A stretch of 64,000 nt of DNA from Campylorhamphus procurvoides (lineage: Eukaryota > Chordata > Aves > Passeriformes > Dendrocolaptidae). Positions within the stretch are counted from its first letter, which is position 1, and each line of letters starts with the position of its first letter. The position numbers were made by a program, and so were the translations under genes. Of this stretch, positions 14,228 to 26,400 are shown in pieces. The notes under the pieces are model-generated. The model searched no databases, had not been told where the DNA came from, and worked only from the letters and a program-made list of their open reading frames with translations. The stretch lies in assembly GCA_013396655.1 (NCBI GenBank), contig WBMV01000852.1, forward strand, positions 372,001 through 436,000, given 5' to 3'.

Positions 14228-15165
14228 CGCACTGACTAAACAAAATATAAGACCACCCAGACATTTGAACCGAGATGTCTCCTCACAGGTCGTGAGACCC
14301 TCTGATCTTGGGTTAGATTCTGTTTTAATTTATTTTTGTTTAGGTTTTATCTAATAACAATGCATCCACCATCTGATTTTCTGCTGAATGTACTTGAAGT
14401 TAGTGCATGAGCCAGAATGTTCTCAATGGACCTGTTACTTTTTTTAATACTTGCTGAAGCAATTTCAGATTGTGAGCATCAAGAAGGTTGGCTAGCATTG
14501 TGACGTTATAAGTAAATGAAACACAAAATAATTTTTACTTAAATTTGTGGATTTTTTAAAAAAAATAATTGAAACAAAGTACTGTTAGAAAATTAAACTT
14601 AGTGAGAGATGTACACATAGTTTAAAATATTTTCTACTTTGCTGCTTTTTATAACTAAAATGTGTAGGGTTGTAAGGGAGAAAATATAACAGGAATTTTC
14701 AGTGTAGCTGAGCTTCATTGAAACTGAAGTATTATTGCAGTAGTTCTTACGCAGAAAGTACCTGTTTTAGTGGAGGAATAATTATTTTTGGGGAACAAAA
14801 TATTAAGCAAATGATTGTGCAATTAAATCATGATAAACACCCCCAAAATTGCCGCTTTTAAATTAAGTGACAGGAGGAAGCCAAAGAGCACCACAACCTA
14901 CTCAAAGAGGTATACTTCTCTTTTTTAGAAGTAACCAAGTGGTGGGATCAGGCTTTGGGCAGAATTGCTGGTTGTGGAAAATAAGGAGAAATTATTTACC
15001 TGCTTTTGTGTCTCAGGCAGAACCTGTGCCTTTGACACCATGGGACTTAACACTGCAACAAATACAACCTTAACCAAAAATTCAGGAATTCAGTGAAACT
15101 GAGTTTTATTGTTTTCCTACAATTTCTTGGCATGAAATTCATTCAAATAGAGCCACTGAGTTGTA

Positions 15166-15192
15166 ACTAGTGATACTTGGAGTATCACTAGT
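15166..15192. repeat. Perfect 12-bp inverted repeat with 3-nt loop
   Basis: ACTAGTGATACT (15166-15177), loop TGG (15178-15180), AGTATCACTAGT (15181-15192). All 12 pairs are Watson-Crick and the stem stops abruptly on both sides (A opposite G next). It is the longest perfect short-loop hairpin I found in the window. The flanks show no terminal repeats or target duplication that would mark a small DNA transposon. Confidence 0.9.
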
Positions 15193-16467
15193 GAGTTTCT
15201 CCCTTCACCATCCTGGATTTGTTTCTCTGTAGGGTTGCTATCAAACTGTAGCCTTGTTAGAATTTCTAAAATAACTGAGACATGATAAGACAACCTATAT
15301 TTAAAGGCATTCATTTGCATATTTGCAAGAAGTAAAATGTAATGAAAATCTGAATGCCTGAATTATTGCTGCACTACCATTAAAAAAAAATTCATGTAGA
15401 AACCAGAGCTGCCAAGAGTGTGTACCTATGAACCCAGCAAGGACACCCCTACACATGCTCCTCCTGGGGGCATAATTATGGTATTTGCCTTTTAAATCTC
15501 TACACGTTCCAGCACGATGATGACTGGAATAATAATAATTGAAAAATTTCATGTTACCTAGCAATGATGCAGTTTATACCTTACCAGTGTGTTCTAATGT
15601 TATGCCTAATAAAAGATGACAAGACTTGCTTTAAGTCTTAATTCGTCAGCAACACTATAATCTATTGAGGTGAGCTGTATTTTCCTTCTTGCACAGATAA
15701 AAAGCATAAAAATTGGATCACTTGGAGAAACTTTGAAGCAATGTTCTGAAATAGTTACTGTGTGTACACCAGTTTCCTTTTGTCTTTGCTACCTGGCCCA
15801 GCTTCAAAAGGTGCCTCTTCTCTGAGAGATTTCAAGTTGTTGTAATTGGGGATGATTTCTCTTTGAAGAGAGAGGTCACCTTTTCCCCTCTGTGCTGAGA
15901 AGGAGGAGCACACTGGAGACTAGAAGACCAGTTGTGGCTTCCATGGACACATTTGACTTCTGTGTGGGCCCATGGCCAAGGGTGAGGGGCAGCATATTTA
16001 TTGTTTTTCTTCCTCGTTCCTTGCTATTTAGTTGGTCACCCCTTCTGGGTAAGGACTGCTCTCCCCCATGCACATTTTCTAATGCCAAATGAAAATGTAG
16101 CAGCAGCCAGAGCTTTGTCAATGACAGTCACTTATTTGTCCAATGCAGGACGTGGTACCTTCCTCTCTTTCCTCCAAAAGCACTGGTTGGAAGACACGAA
16201 CCCACAGAGTCTGTTTACATCTGTGCTTGGTTATCAATGGGGTCATTCCTTAATTTCAAGCCCATGGACAGTAACTTCACATGTCAGCAATGTGATCTAA
16301 TCATTGTAGAGCTCCAGCTCCTTTAATTGGCCCCCAGAACTAAAGATGTAATTTTAGAGAAGCACGAGAAAGGTCAGTTAATTTTTCCAAACCTTAATCT
16401 TGAAATATCTGATTATTTGACCTTCCAGTTCAGTCAGGGTTGGCATGAATTCAACCTCCAGCTACAT

Positions 16468-16520
16468 GAATGCTGCCTATTGATTTCACAGAGACTTACA
16501 CCAGTGCAGAGATATCTAAA
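16468..16520. repeat. Possible relic of ancient hairpin-type amniote repeat
   Basis: The phrase CCTATTGATTTCACAGAGAC followed by TTACACCAGTGCAGAGAT parallels the 'cattgacttcagtggagttacaccagtg' motif that I recall from old repeats in birds and reptiles. Only about 50 bp are readable. Inferred from memory, no alignment possible here. Confidence 0.35.
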
Positions 16521-16929
16521 AGGCATTCCTTCAGCTTTCTGAGGCTTATAAATTGAAGTATTGTAAGGCTGCCAGGTGTGGGTTACCTGGACAAGATATT
16601 GGAAGTGAAAGTCCTTTGTGTGAAGGTTTCTTAAGAAATAATATTTTTCAGGTGGGAAGGTCAGATCCTGGGTTAGAGAGTCTGATACCTGTGGCAGTTT
16701 GGGCCACAGGTTGACACCTTTGTCTCCATTTTCATTTGTGTTTCTGTTAGAGCAAAACCAATTGAAAGTTTTTTGGTAATACCTGAATATTGAAAAGTTC
16801 CAAACAGCTTCAGGCTCCTGACAGAGGAAAAGATTATCAGTTTTTCTCATTTAAAAAATGTAAATGAGGAATTTTTCCTGGAGTTTTCCTTGTAGAAAAG
16901 ATGTTGATTTCCTGGCATGCCCTTTGGAC

Positions 16930-16962
16930 GATCTTTGTAGGATCTTTGCAGGATCTTTGCAT
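16930..16962 (+). repeat. Tandem repeat, 3 x 11 bp
   Basis: Three consecutive 11-mers, GATCTTTGTAG, GATCTTTGCAG and GATCTTTGCAT, differ at one position each. It is a short, recently expanded or well-preserved microduplication in otherwise unique sequence. Confidence 0.9.
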
Positions 16963-18076
16963 TGCATTGTCACACTTTCTGGGAAGTGGTTGCATTTCAA
17001 TGGCAAAAAAGCACTGAGGATGCCCTGTGCTGTACCTGTCCTGGTATGTGGTGAGTGAAGCTGGCTGGAGCAAAATGAGTGGTGTTTAGGCCAGTGTGTA
17101 GTAACTGAGAACATGGTACAACAGACCTGGAACACAGCATCTCTCTTATTTATTTTTTAGCTGTTTAATTCCATGAGGTTTCTAACTGTGGTGTTACAGC
17201 AGCAGTTACATACTTGGACTATTTAATCTTCTTGTATTTTTAGTGTAATTGTCCCTTCTTGAGCACAACTATAAAAATATTCTTCCTCTCAGTTTCAATA
17301 CATGGCTTTAACTTTTAATCTTTTCTCCAGTGACTCACTTTTAAATTGGAACAAGACATTATTGTGTGTATTTATTTCATTCCTTCAGTGAAATTTTAAG
17401 CCTCAGTAGGAATTACATTTTGTGCCTCTAATAATTCTTGGGTTTAATCTATTATACTATGGCTTGGTCAGTCATTCTTTACATCTATTACTGCAACCCT
17501 TCTTCAGCAATTTGTCCTGAATACAAGGTGGTTTACTCAATTACCCTTCTTCCAGTTCAAGTTTTGTCATCCACATAATCAAAACAAGCTGATAGCTGTT
17601 GGGAAATATTTGCTTTCATGACTTCAGCGCAGGTTTTTACCTTTGTCCCTTCAATACCTGCAAGGCTATATCTAAAGGAGTGTGAAATCCTCCAAAAATT
17701 GCTGTGTGTCTTACAGATACTTTTGTTTCATGTATGCCATTTGCAGATGACGTGGCAGCACAGACCTGCTTGCCATTAAACACCTACAGATGATACCCTG
17801 ACACTGCCCAGCCCTTAAAGTGGCTGCAAACTCCACATTCAGGCAATTTCCAGCACCGCTTTCCAGGGTGTTCAAGTAGATCTTCTTGACTTTTTTATTT
17901 TTTTTAATAGAAAAAAGCTTCTGAGGTCTTTTAATTACTTACTCTGTTCGACTGGGTTTTTTCATATCTTTAATAAAATACAAGCTCACCCTCAGAACTA
18001 CATATCTCAAAGAAAGACTTAAATTATTAAATTTGCAAGGAACATACTGAACAGTACATTTGCCAAATGTTACAAG

Positions 18077-18104
18077 ATTATTAAGCTTATCAAAGCTTAA
18101 TGAT
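18077..18104. repeat. Short hairpin around ATTAAGCTT / AAGCTTAAT
   Basis: ATTAAGCTT (18080-18088), loop ATCA, AAGCTTAAT (18093-18101); with one T-G wobble in RNA the stem extends to 12 pairs (18077-18104). A hairpin of this size is expected about once or twice by chance in 64 kb. Confidence 0.8.
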
Positions 18105-21100
18105 GTTGGTTGGCCAAGTAAGTTGCACACTATGCTATAGGAAAGGTTTTGTCAATGTTATTTAATATATGGTAACCAACCACTATTTCAGTTGTATTGG
18201 GCTGCTGTATTTTCTGCAGCTTAGAAGCCAGTGAGGGCTGGCAGTCTAGAACCATGGCATTCGCAGTTTAATACTTTAATGAAGCACTGGAACTGTTCAG
18301 AACTGTCACTGAATGTGATGTAGGAGGAGGTTGGTCAGCTTGGAGAGATGTGAGGTTGCTCCAGAGTATGATTTCACCCTGAAAAAGATCCTGTGAAAAT
18401 GGTACCATTCTATACTTTTGTTGAATAGCTCCGCTGTGGAGAAAGAGACTCTGGTTTCTATGTTCTTGTAAGAGCTGTGGGAACTACATGTCAGCTGTCT
18501 CACTGGGGAAGAAACATAATTTTCAGAAACAAGCTAAAGATTAGAACACCTAATTAAACACCAGACAGGTAATGGTAGATCTGCTTGACTCTGGTATGAG
18601 CGGTAGGATCTTGTAAGCTTTGAAAGTTACTCTTTGAATGTTCATATACAATATATTTAAATTTGAAGTGATGCCTGGCAGAATGAACCTAAGCATGTGA
18701 TTTGTACAGTGGATTTGGTATGGGATTGTGTTTGGGCACAAAGCAGTATTTTCCAAAGAACTAAAGCAACTCAGAAGCCTTAGTCTCACTGTAGAGGATG
18801 ATTTAAACAAGGGAACACTTAAGTAAGTTGACTTCTTAAAGAAATGTGACTTGTAACTGCCTGAAGGCCATATCTGCAAAGGAATTTAGATGTTTATTAT
18901 AATTTTCAAGAATACATAACTAACCAGGATGCCTACTTCTGTTGATCTCAAGTAATTTTCTTCTAAATTATTCTTGCTGTTCTCCTTAGATTTTATGCTA
19001 CCTACTAAACAATTTTACTGCTTTGGCTAAATTTCTCCCCAGTGTAAGAGCATTTACTTAACACACTTGTTGCCAGGAAAGACTGCATTTTGCTCTTCAT
19101 TTCTAGAACACAAAAAAACCCAAAACAACACTAGATTGTCTCTTTGGAGCTCCTTACCTTTTTAATCTGTGCATTTTAAGATTCAGTGAGAGTATTAGAT
19201 ATTTAAAAGTCCTCATTATTCTGTGTTTGTCAGCTTTGAACTGTCTTTGCCATTAGCTTCTAAATGATCTAAGTCTTTCTATAACTGACTGGAGTGTTCC
19301 TCATTTACTGTTCCCCGAACTTTAACACTCTCAATTTATAAGCACTTCTTAATTTGCATCTTGTTCTAATGTTTTTTGTATTCTGTGCCAGCTTTCTCTG
19401 CCACTTGTAGTATTGCAGCTATTTACTATTGACCTTGAATTAGTCTTTTATTTAAAAAAAACAAACAAACAAGCCTCATAATTCTTTGATTAAAAGTCAG
19501 CGTTATATCATTGTACAATGAAGTATGTGGCTGTTTCAGATACTAATCTTTCTGCTGTCCTCTGCTCCAAACTCCTCCAAGTTACTGGGGACTTCTGCAG
19601 GGCTTGCCAGCAACACAACTGTGAGTGCAGGAATGTTGTTGAAGAGCACTTGTTTACCAAAACATACCCCAAAATCCCTTTGACCAAGCTGCCAAGCAGC
19701 TGCCATCCCTCCTACACTGGGCTGGTCTCCTGTCGTAAATTATGCTGTTGTCAGGTCAAGCAGTGTGGGCAGGGACAAATCTGTTGTGAGCAAGTAGAAT
19801 TAGCTTGCTTTGTGTTACCTGGCTAATCTCCCTCTGACTTCCTGTCTTCACAAGAGTTAATTTGGGAAAAGAAACTCTCCTCTGACTGACAAATTTATAT
19901 TAAACCAAGGTGAACAGTATTTTCTTTCATCCCTGGTTGGATTCTGTTGCTGGAAAATAAGATCTTGCCAGCACTAGAAAGATAAGGGCAAGATGCAAGA
20001 AGTAGCTCAGAAAAGGATCAGTGGTTTTTATCCACCATAAAAACAGGCTATTGATGAACATTCTAGTTCACAGGTATTTTTTCCTAAACAAAATAAAAAA
20101 TTAAATATTATACATATTTGTGGGGTTTTCTTTTATTCACCTTACCTCTTCAGATAGACTCAGAACAATTTATCTGTAGGAAAGATATATACTATATGAA
20201 AATGGGAGTAGCAATTTTGTCCACTATTCTTAAGTGAGTAATTTGTTGACAACCTTCTGATTAAACTTTCCTCTTTCCTCCCTTTCAGCCCAATTTAAAT
20301 CAAAATATCGATGGAAACAATTTCTGTGAGAAAAATGGAAAAGTTCACAGGGTAGATGAAGTTCCATAGCCTTCTTCATTAATGTGCCTCGGTGTTCATT
20401 CCATTTATGTATTATTTATCTTGCCTCTGAGGTGTAGCAAGAATAGCATTTGCAAGGCATTACTACCAGATAACTTGAGTACTGTGAAGAAGTAACATCT
20501 CATATAGGACCAAGCAGTTTACCATGGCAAGTTCACAATTATAATTGTACACAATCAAATACTGTCAAAATAAGCATTATTTCACTTTGGGGAAAGTTGC
20601 CCAGACCATTGGCAGAACTCCACAGAGGGACCCAAGAGAGCTGTGTTTGCAACTCTGGCAAAGAGCTTTGCCTTGACCTTGGGTCAATGCCTTCACCTCT
20701 CTCTGCCTTCATTTTTCCTCCCAGCTCACTATGCTTTGATATTTGGCTGAGCATATTGGTGCTGGGACTGGCTGCTTGTTCTTACACCCCGGGTGTGATC
20801 CTACTCCCTTCAGCCTTCCCAGTGACCTCTTGGCACAGTGCTAATGGAAACAGTGAAAAGTCACACCTTCCCTTTCGGAGGGGGCTGCAATGTAAGTTGC
20901 ATTCACTTATGTGTCAGCATCCTTAGGTGCAAAGTGGTGTGCCCTCACCACTGTTATCACTTCGAGGCCAGGGTGTGTAAAACAGAAATGCAGTGGCTCT
21001 GTGGGAAGTAAATCTCATGCCTTTCAAAGGGAAGTCTGTCCTGCCTGGAGCACAGATCAGCTCCTAAGAATCAGAGCAATAAGAACAGTGATTTACCTAC

Positions 21101-22880
21101 TGGAAAGCATCACATTTATTTTTAAATGTAAAAGGTATTAAAGTGAAAGCTAATAAAGTCAGTAGAAGAGGTAGGGCTGTAAGAGGTAAAAGCAAACCCA
21201 CTGGTAGCTCAGTGTTTGCTGGCTGGAGCAGATGTTCCACCTGCAGCTGCCCTGCGTAGCCCATGCTACAGAGACTCCCTGCTGCAGAATGGCCACTGAG
21301 GGATGCACCCTCATGCTCTTCCTGAAGCCAGCTGACAGAAGCAAGGTTGAATTGGAAGAAGAGCAAGCCAGCAATGCCAGGAGCAAGGGAAGTGAAGATT
21401 CCTGCTGATTTTGGTGGACCTGCTCTCCTCTGTCTGACCAGTGACCTATGAAGGAGCATGTTTCTCATTTGCTGGCCCATTCTCTGGGAAAGCAGGATAT
21501 GCTCATGGCCCAGTGCCAGAAGAAGGCATTGCACAACACTGGTATCACACACAGAGAAGGGAAAATACTTGTTTTGGCAAGTAAACCAAGGATTTTGAGG
21601 AGAAAGTTAGCAAGCTAAGCAGCTGTATTTTTCCTTACTGGTAAGTGCAGGTGTGACAAAATCCCTGAGCTGAATAGTGCACAGGTATCTCCATGAGAAG
21701 CAACAAGGTTATTCCAGATTTATGTCAGTGTTTCCAGAAGTTTACTTTATTTTACTATGTTTTTCAATCATCTTTAAGAACAAAGACTGCAATGCCACTG
21801 AGCCCATAAAAAGGGTAAAATGTAAATAGATTTGAAGCCAAACACAGCACAGATATCAGTGTGATATTAAAGGAGTTTTTTCAGCAGCCTCTCCAAAGAT
21901 GAATATCCATTTATCAATGCCTTTGCTAAATTAAATACATAAAATCTTTACATGCAACATAACAAAAAGTCATGAACAGTATCAGTATTCAGATGGTATT
22001 AGTGACATTCAGCATGACAAACTGTGTAGGAAGCTGGTTGTCAAAGCCCTGTGATAGTGAAAATGACTCTGCTCACAGTACAAAGATATTGCTTATCTCT
22101 CCTAAAGTCTGAAAGGCTGCTGAAAAAATCCCTTATATATTTTGCACTTATATTAGAGGCATCAACATACCATTAAAGTGCTTAATATTTGGTTTCTATG
22201 GCTCTGCAGAGGATATGTGGGAGCAGTCCAGCCTCTCCACTCCCCCGAAGAATCAAAAAAACCCACAAACCTGAGTGACTGAAACTGTTTACTGTTTTAT
22301 TTGTTTGGGGTTTTTATCACAGAGTGAAACACAAAGCAGTATTCAGCATTTCCTAAGAGAAATCTGAAAACACTGATAATAAATTCAGAATCTATCTGAG
22401 AATTACCACAAATGGCTTATTTCCACACAGGGAAGCACACGTTGTCCAGGAGTTCAAACCTGAATCTGCACATCTCCTCTCCTAAATTAACTGTAAAAAG
22501 GGAAATCCTGAACATTTCAGGATGGTATATAATAGAAGCAACAGACTCATGAAGACTTATCTTTTGTTTACTTTAGTATGCTAGCAGATTAGAAAGCTCC
22601 CAAAAGCACAGGACCCAATAGGAAAGGGATCTAGGTGTTTGAAGTCTGTTGGTTTCAAGGGGAGATTGATACCTCAGCGTCTTTGTACATCAGGACTAAG
22701 GTGCTACAAGATGTACAGTTTGCCAAAGTAATGCAGCAGAAGCACAGGGCAGGTGTGTACCTGATCTGAGGTGTCCAGGTGGTACTGGCAGAAGTGAGGG
22801 GATTGAGCAGCATTGAGAACATCTATGGTAGGACCTGCACTGGGTGTGGACCTGACAAATGACTTGACACCTGAGATTAG

Positions 22881-23028
22881 TTCACAGAAATTTCACAAAA
22901 TATTCTGGTTTTGAAAGGACCCACAAGGGTCATTGAGTGCAACTCTCAATTGAATGGCCCATACAGTGACTGAACTCACAACCTTGGTATTAGTAGCACC
23001 CTGCTCTAATCAACTGAGCTAATCTCAG
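22881..23028 (-). mobile_element. tRNA-Ile-derived SINE with CR1-like tail (TguSINE1-like)
   Basis: Read on the minus strand, the element begins with a decayed tRNA-Ile head at about 23028-22955. It has an A-box-like stretch TTAGCTCAGTTGATTAGAG, the anticodon-arm region GGTGCTACTAATACC, a degraded B-box (GAGTTCAGTCAC), and ends in TATGGGCCA, as vertebrate tRNA-Ile(AAT) does. The anticodon position reads ACT rather than AAT. The 3' part (22954-22881) continues GAGTTGCACTCAATGACC, then CTTGTGGGTCC, then CAGAATATTTTGTG, which parallels the 3' end of avian CR1 elements, including the terminal octamer-like repeats. A tRNA-Ile head joined to a CR1 tail is the architecture I recall for TguSINE1 of passerines, mobilised in trans by CR1 reverse transcriptase. 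I see no clear target-site duplication, which is usual for CR1-mobilised copies. Divergence from tRNA suggests an old, inactive insertion. Family identity is from memory; the tRNA/CR1 composite structure is seen directly. Confidence 0.82.
22955..23028 (-). pseudogene. tRNA-Ile-like head of the SINE (not a functional tRNA)
   Basis: The stretch aligns without large gaps to tRNA-Ile from the D-arm to the acceptor 3' strand. However, the 5' acceptor strand (read as CTGAGA instead of GGCCGG) cannot pair with the 3' GGGCCA strand. The anticodon triplet is changed and the T-loop consensus TTCGA is lost. It is therefore the promoter-bearing head of the SINE, and automated tRNA finders could flag it as a pseudo-tRNA. 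Pol III promoter activity is unlikely given the changed A and B boxes. Confidence 0.75.
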
Positions 23029-23040
23029 GCTCAGCCTGAG
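23024..23040. repeat. Palindrome CTCAGGCT-C-AGCCTGAG at the SINE 5' border
   Basis: An exact 8-bp inverted repeat around one base, overlapping the 5' end of the tRNA-headed SINE. It may be a chance feature of the insertion site or a rearrangement made when the element was inserted. Confidence 0.8.
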
Positions 23041-23387
23041 AGTTAAGTCTGGCCATAGTGTGCTGAGGGACCTGGTTTCCATATAAGCATGGATGTTCTC
23101 TCCATGCTAGAATTAGTACAGGAGAAGCTATAACTGCAGTTGTTACTCTGAATTGGGATTCAGGAGCAGTACTCAAAGTTGCAGTGTGAAAGATGCTTGG
23201 AGCCAGGTTTCTCCCAGAGTCCCTGCGGGTTGTTAGCAGTACTGTGGCTATTTTTCATATCTATCCAGTGTTGTTGCTCAAGGTCTGTGGAACGTGCCCA
23301 TTGAATCAGAAAGACAGAGCCAGAAGAGAAGAGGAGGAACAGCACTATGTGCTCGGCCAACCTGCAGCCATGACCTTCCTGTTTACT

Positions 23388-23416
23388 ATATATATATATA
23401 TATATTTTTTTTTTTT
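23388..23416. repeat. (TA)n microsatellite followed by T-run
   Basis: About nine TA units run directly into about 13 T. A 178-codon open frame (23193-23729, +) passes through it and is rejected as coding because its tyrosine/isoleucine/phenylalanine stretch is simply this repeat translated. Confidence 0.9.
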
Positions 23417-26400
23417 AACGTTTGTTAAAGGAATGAAGCAGCAAATCACCAACAATAACAGAAAAATCAATACCCGCCTCTGCTTCTTTTGTGAGATCTG
23501 GAACATGGCCTCAATCTGTCAGACTGAATTACAGAGACTGTGGGTGTCAGCAAGGGCTCAAACAAATAGACCTGCCACGCTGCTCATTGATAAAAGGCTT
23601 AGGTCTGGACTAGTGTCCCCATTGCTTCTGCCTCCAAAAGGCGTGGAGGGAACACTAACCTTTCAGACCAGAGGCAGTTTTGGAGCAATGAACATGTTCA
23701 CTTGCACTTTGCATGTAAGATCGCACTAATCTCCGGAATAAAAAGGGTAAACAAACAGTTTGACAAATACAAGGCTCTAGGGCATTACCTTGCTAATGGA
23801 TGTTAAATCAAATGGATGAATTTGAATGGAAGGTGATATATCAACATAGGAATGTCATCCTAAAATAGGCCATTGATCCACTAGCTGAGAATCCAGTCTT
23901 TGACAAAGGTCAATGCATCAGAGAGAGGAACAACCTCTTCCAAACTCATCATTTTCCCAGGCAACAGTAAAAAGCTGTATCAGTATATAGAGGAAAGCTT
24001 CCTCCTGTGACTCCAGATGGTAATTAGTTTATACCCTGGAGCATGAAGATTAACATCCCTTATCACTTTTAATTTTGCCAGTGGATATTAAGCTACTGCA
24101 ATGAGCTTTTGAATCGTTGAGTAAAATACCATGTGGTTTTCATCTTACGAAAAGGAGCTGGTAGGGAAGTCCAGCATGGTCTTGGTATTGCTCTGCTGCC
24201 TCTTCTGTAAACAGACCAGACAGGGCAGCTGCTCCTGCCAGTGGAGGACAGTGACCAGCACTGCTATCAGGAGTAGCATCAGGCAAATCAAAAGTTAGCA
24301 CTGGGAATTTACAGACATAGAAACAAGCTCCCAGGAGGAGCTGAGCATAACTTTTCTAATGCATTCACTGTGAGAGAGGATTAGACCACCTTTAATTTTC
24401 TTAATTAAAGATGCTTGGCAGCATGAAATGTAGCACAGTGCAGATTCCTGAGTAATAAAGGCTGCAGTGATGAGTCTGTCTGGCAAACTGCAACATGAAG
24501 AGGAGCGTGGAGCTTGGGCTGCTTCTGGTCAGGGCTGCAGGGCTTTTGTGTTCTGGAAGCTAGAGGCTCAATTCTCCAACTTCTCTGCCTCTCTTGCCCC
24601 AGGCTGGGGCAGGCAGTGTCAGCTCAGTGTCCCCTGTGCCTGTTGCTCCTGATGTGCCTTAGTTCAGCAAGGCATTGCTGACTTGCCCCAGACATCATTC
24701 CCACTGTGGGAGAGACAGAGCTGTCCATCCTACTTCAGAAGTCTACCTAGACCTTCTGAAGGTCTTTAGCTTGATGGTTCTGCATCTCACCCTTCCCTCT
24801 TTATTCTAAGACTCCTTCTCTAAATACATTGTTAAGGCCAATCCAGGCAAGGTCCTTATGTAGACCAATGCCTCCTACTTCATATTTTCTTTTAACTAAG
24901 ATGTTCCCTTACTACTTTATTTCAAAATGTGCTTCGAGGAGATGAATATTGCTAGATCCCACATGAAAAAAAGGACACAGAAATATGATCTCGTCCTTCC
25001 CCAGCTCTGAGTAGGCAGCAGTTAATTTCACAGACTGATTATAAACTATGTTCAAAGAGGAAAAGTCTTCCCTTTAATCTGTAGCAGCCTTTGCAGCCTT
25101 TCTAATGTCATAAAATGTCTTCTCATTCTTGTCCTGCACTATGGGCAGAATAGGAAAACCCAAGGGGCTTTCATTGCATTGTTCATTATTTCATATGCCT
25201 TTGTCATTCTGTATCTATCTATGCAGCGATAAAATATTGTTAATGGGGGAGCAGAAGCCTTTTGTTGAGGAGAGGAGCTCATTGCCATAGACACGTAACT
25301 AATAATAAATGTGGTTAAGATTGTAATTTGGACCAAAGCTAGCACCTGAGAAAGCAGAGAGGAGCATACTGTTTCTCCTGATGAAAAGAGCCAACGAAAT
25401 AAAGATGAGCATCCAGGAAGGGAAAAAAACCCTCTTTTTGAGATTGTGTTCACCTCTATACCAAATGCCCCCTTTTTTTTTTTGCCTTTGTTGTTTCAAT
25501 TCTCAGTGTAGCAGCAGTTCTGTGAGAAGGGTTAGTCTTGCAGTATCCTCATTTTCAAGACTCTTATGGTAGCATTTGCTCTTGCAAAGTGCAAAAGTCT
25601 TGGTGATTTCATATATTCAACAGATCTAGACAAGACTTTGAACCCCTCTGTGCCTGAACCAAACCTGAATTTGCAGCCTTCATTACTGACCTAATTCAGC
25701 TTCCCATGAAGTCAGCTGAAGTCTTTCTATTTAAGTCAGCATGACCACTTAGAAGCTAATAGGCTTGCATAGGTTTGTACCAACTTGCTTTTTGGATAGC
25801 TTCATTAGAATTGTTTCTACACAGACCCAAAAGAGGAAATTTCAAGCAACAGATATTTAAAAGAATATATGATAAAAGATCATTCAGCCTGAGAGTGCTT
25901 GGATTTTCACAAAAGTCTGGTTAAAAGTCAAGCACCATATTGAAGGAAATTTGAATGTGTAGTTCCTACCTCAAGTTGTCCAAATCCTGGCCCCAAGCTG
26001 AGGTGGATGTTAGACCACACTACTCCCTGAAACACAACCTGGTGTACTTTAAGTCAGGTGTTACCCTTATTTTCTGTGGAGATACAGTCGTGTATAATAA
26101 ACGAAGATCTGACTGATTTTGTTAAAAATAAACTTGACTGAAAGCTGAAATTCCTGTTTGAAACCAGCATGTAGGGAAAAAAAGTCAAAAGCCAGCCTGC
26201 TGTGAATTGTTGAGGAAACCCCTCTCCATAACCAGAGAGCAGTCAGTGTCCAGTACCTGGGAGCTATAGCTGAATTTGCAAAGAGGTGAAAGAAAATAGG
26301 ATTTTGAAAAGTAGGGGTCCCAAATTGGTGAGCAGTCAGCCTAGCAGGTGGGTTGTGGGCATCTCACAGGCAAGACACTCACTGTGTTTCTTCTAGACAC

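Larger units (their letters stand above)
12609..22880. other. Unique sequence, no gene recognised
   Basis: Open frames reach 153 codons (13254-13715, +) and 151 codons (21097-21552, -), both in locally GC-richer sequence and neither recognisable. The stretch contains a T17 run (about 14211-14227), a perfect 12-bp hairpin (15166-15192), an 11-bp tandem repeat (16930-16962), a short hairpin (18077-18104) and a cysteine-rich open frame (19518-19826), each listed or discussed separately. Otherwise nothing stands out. Confidence 0.6.

Noticed and set aside
22955..23028. Functional tRNA-Ile gene
   Set aside because: The acceptor stem cannot pair, the anticodon position and T-loop are altered, and it is joined to a CR1-like tail, so it is a SINE head.
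23193..23729. 178-codon open frame, the longest in the window
   Set aside because: It crosses the (TA)n/T microsatellite, has no recognisable domain and lies between stop-rich sequence; open frames of this size are expected by chance in 64 kb searched in six frames.
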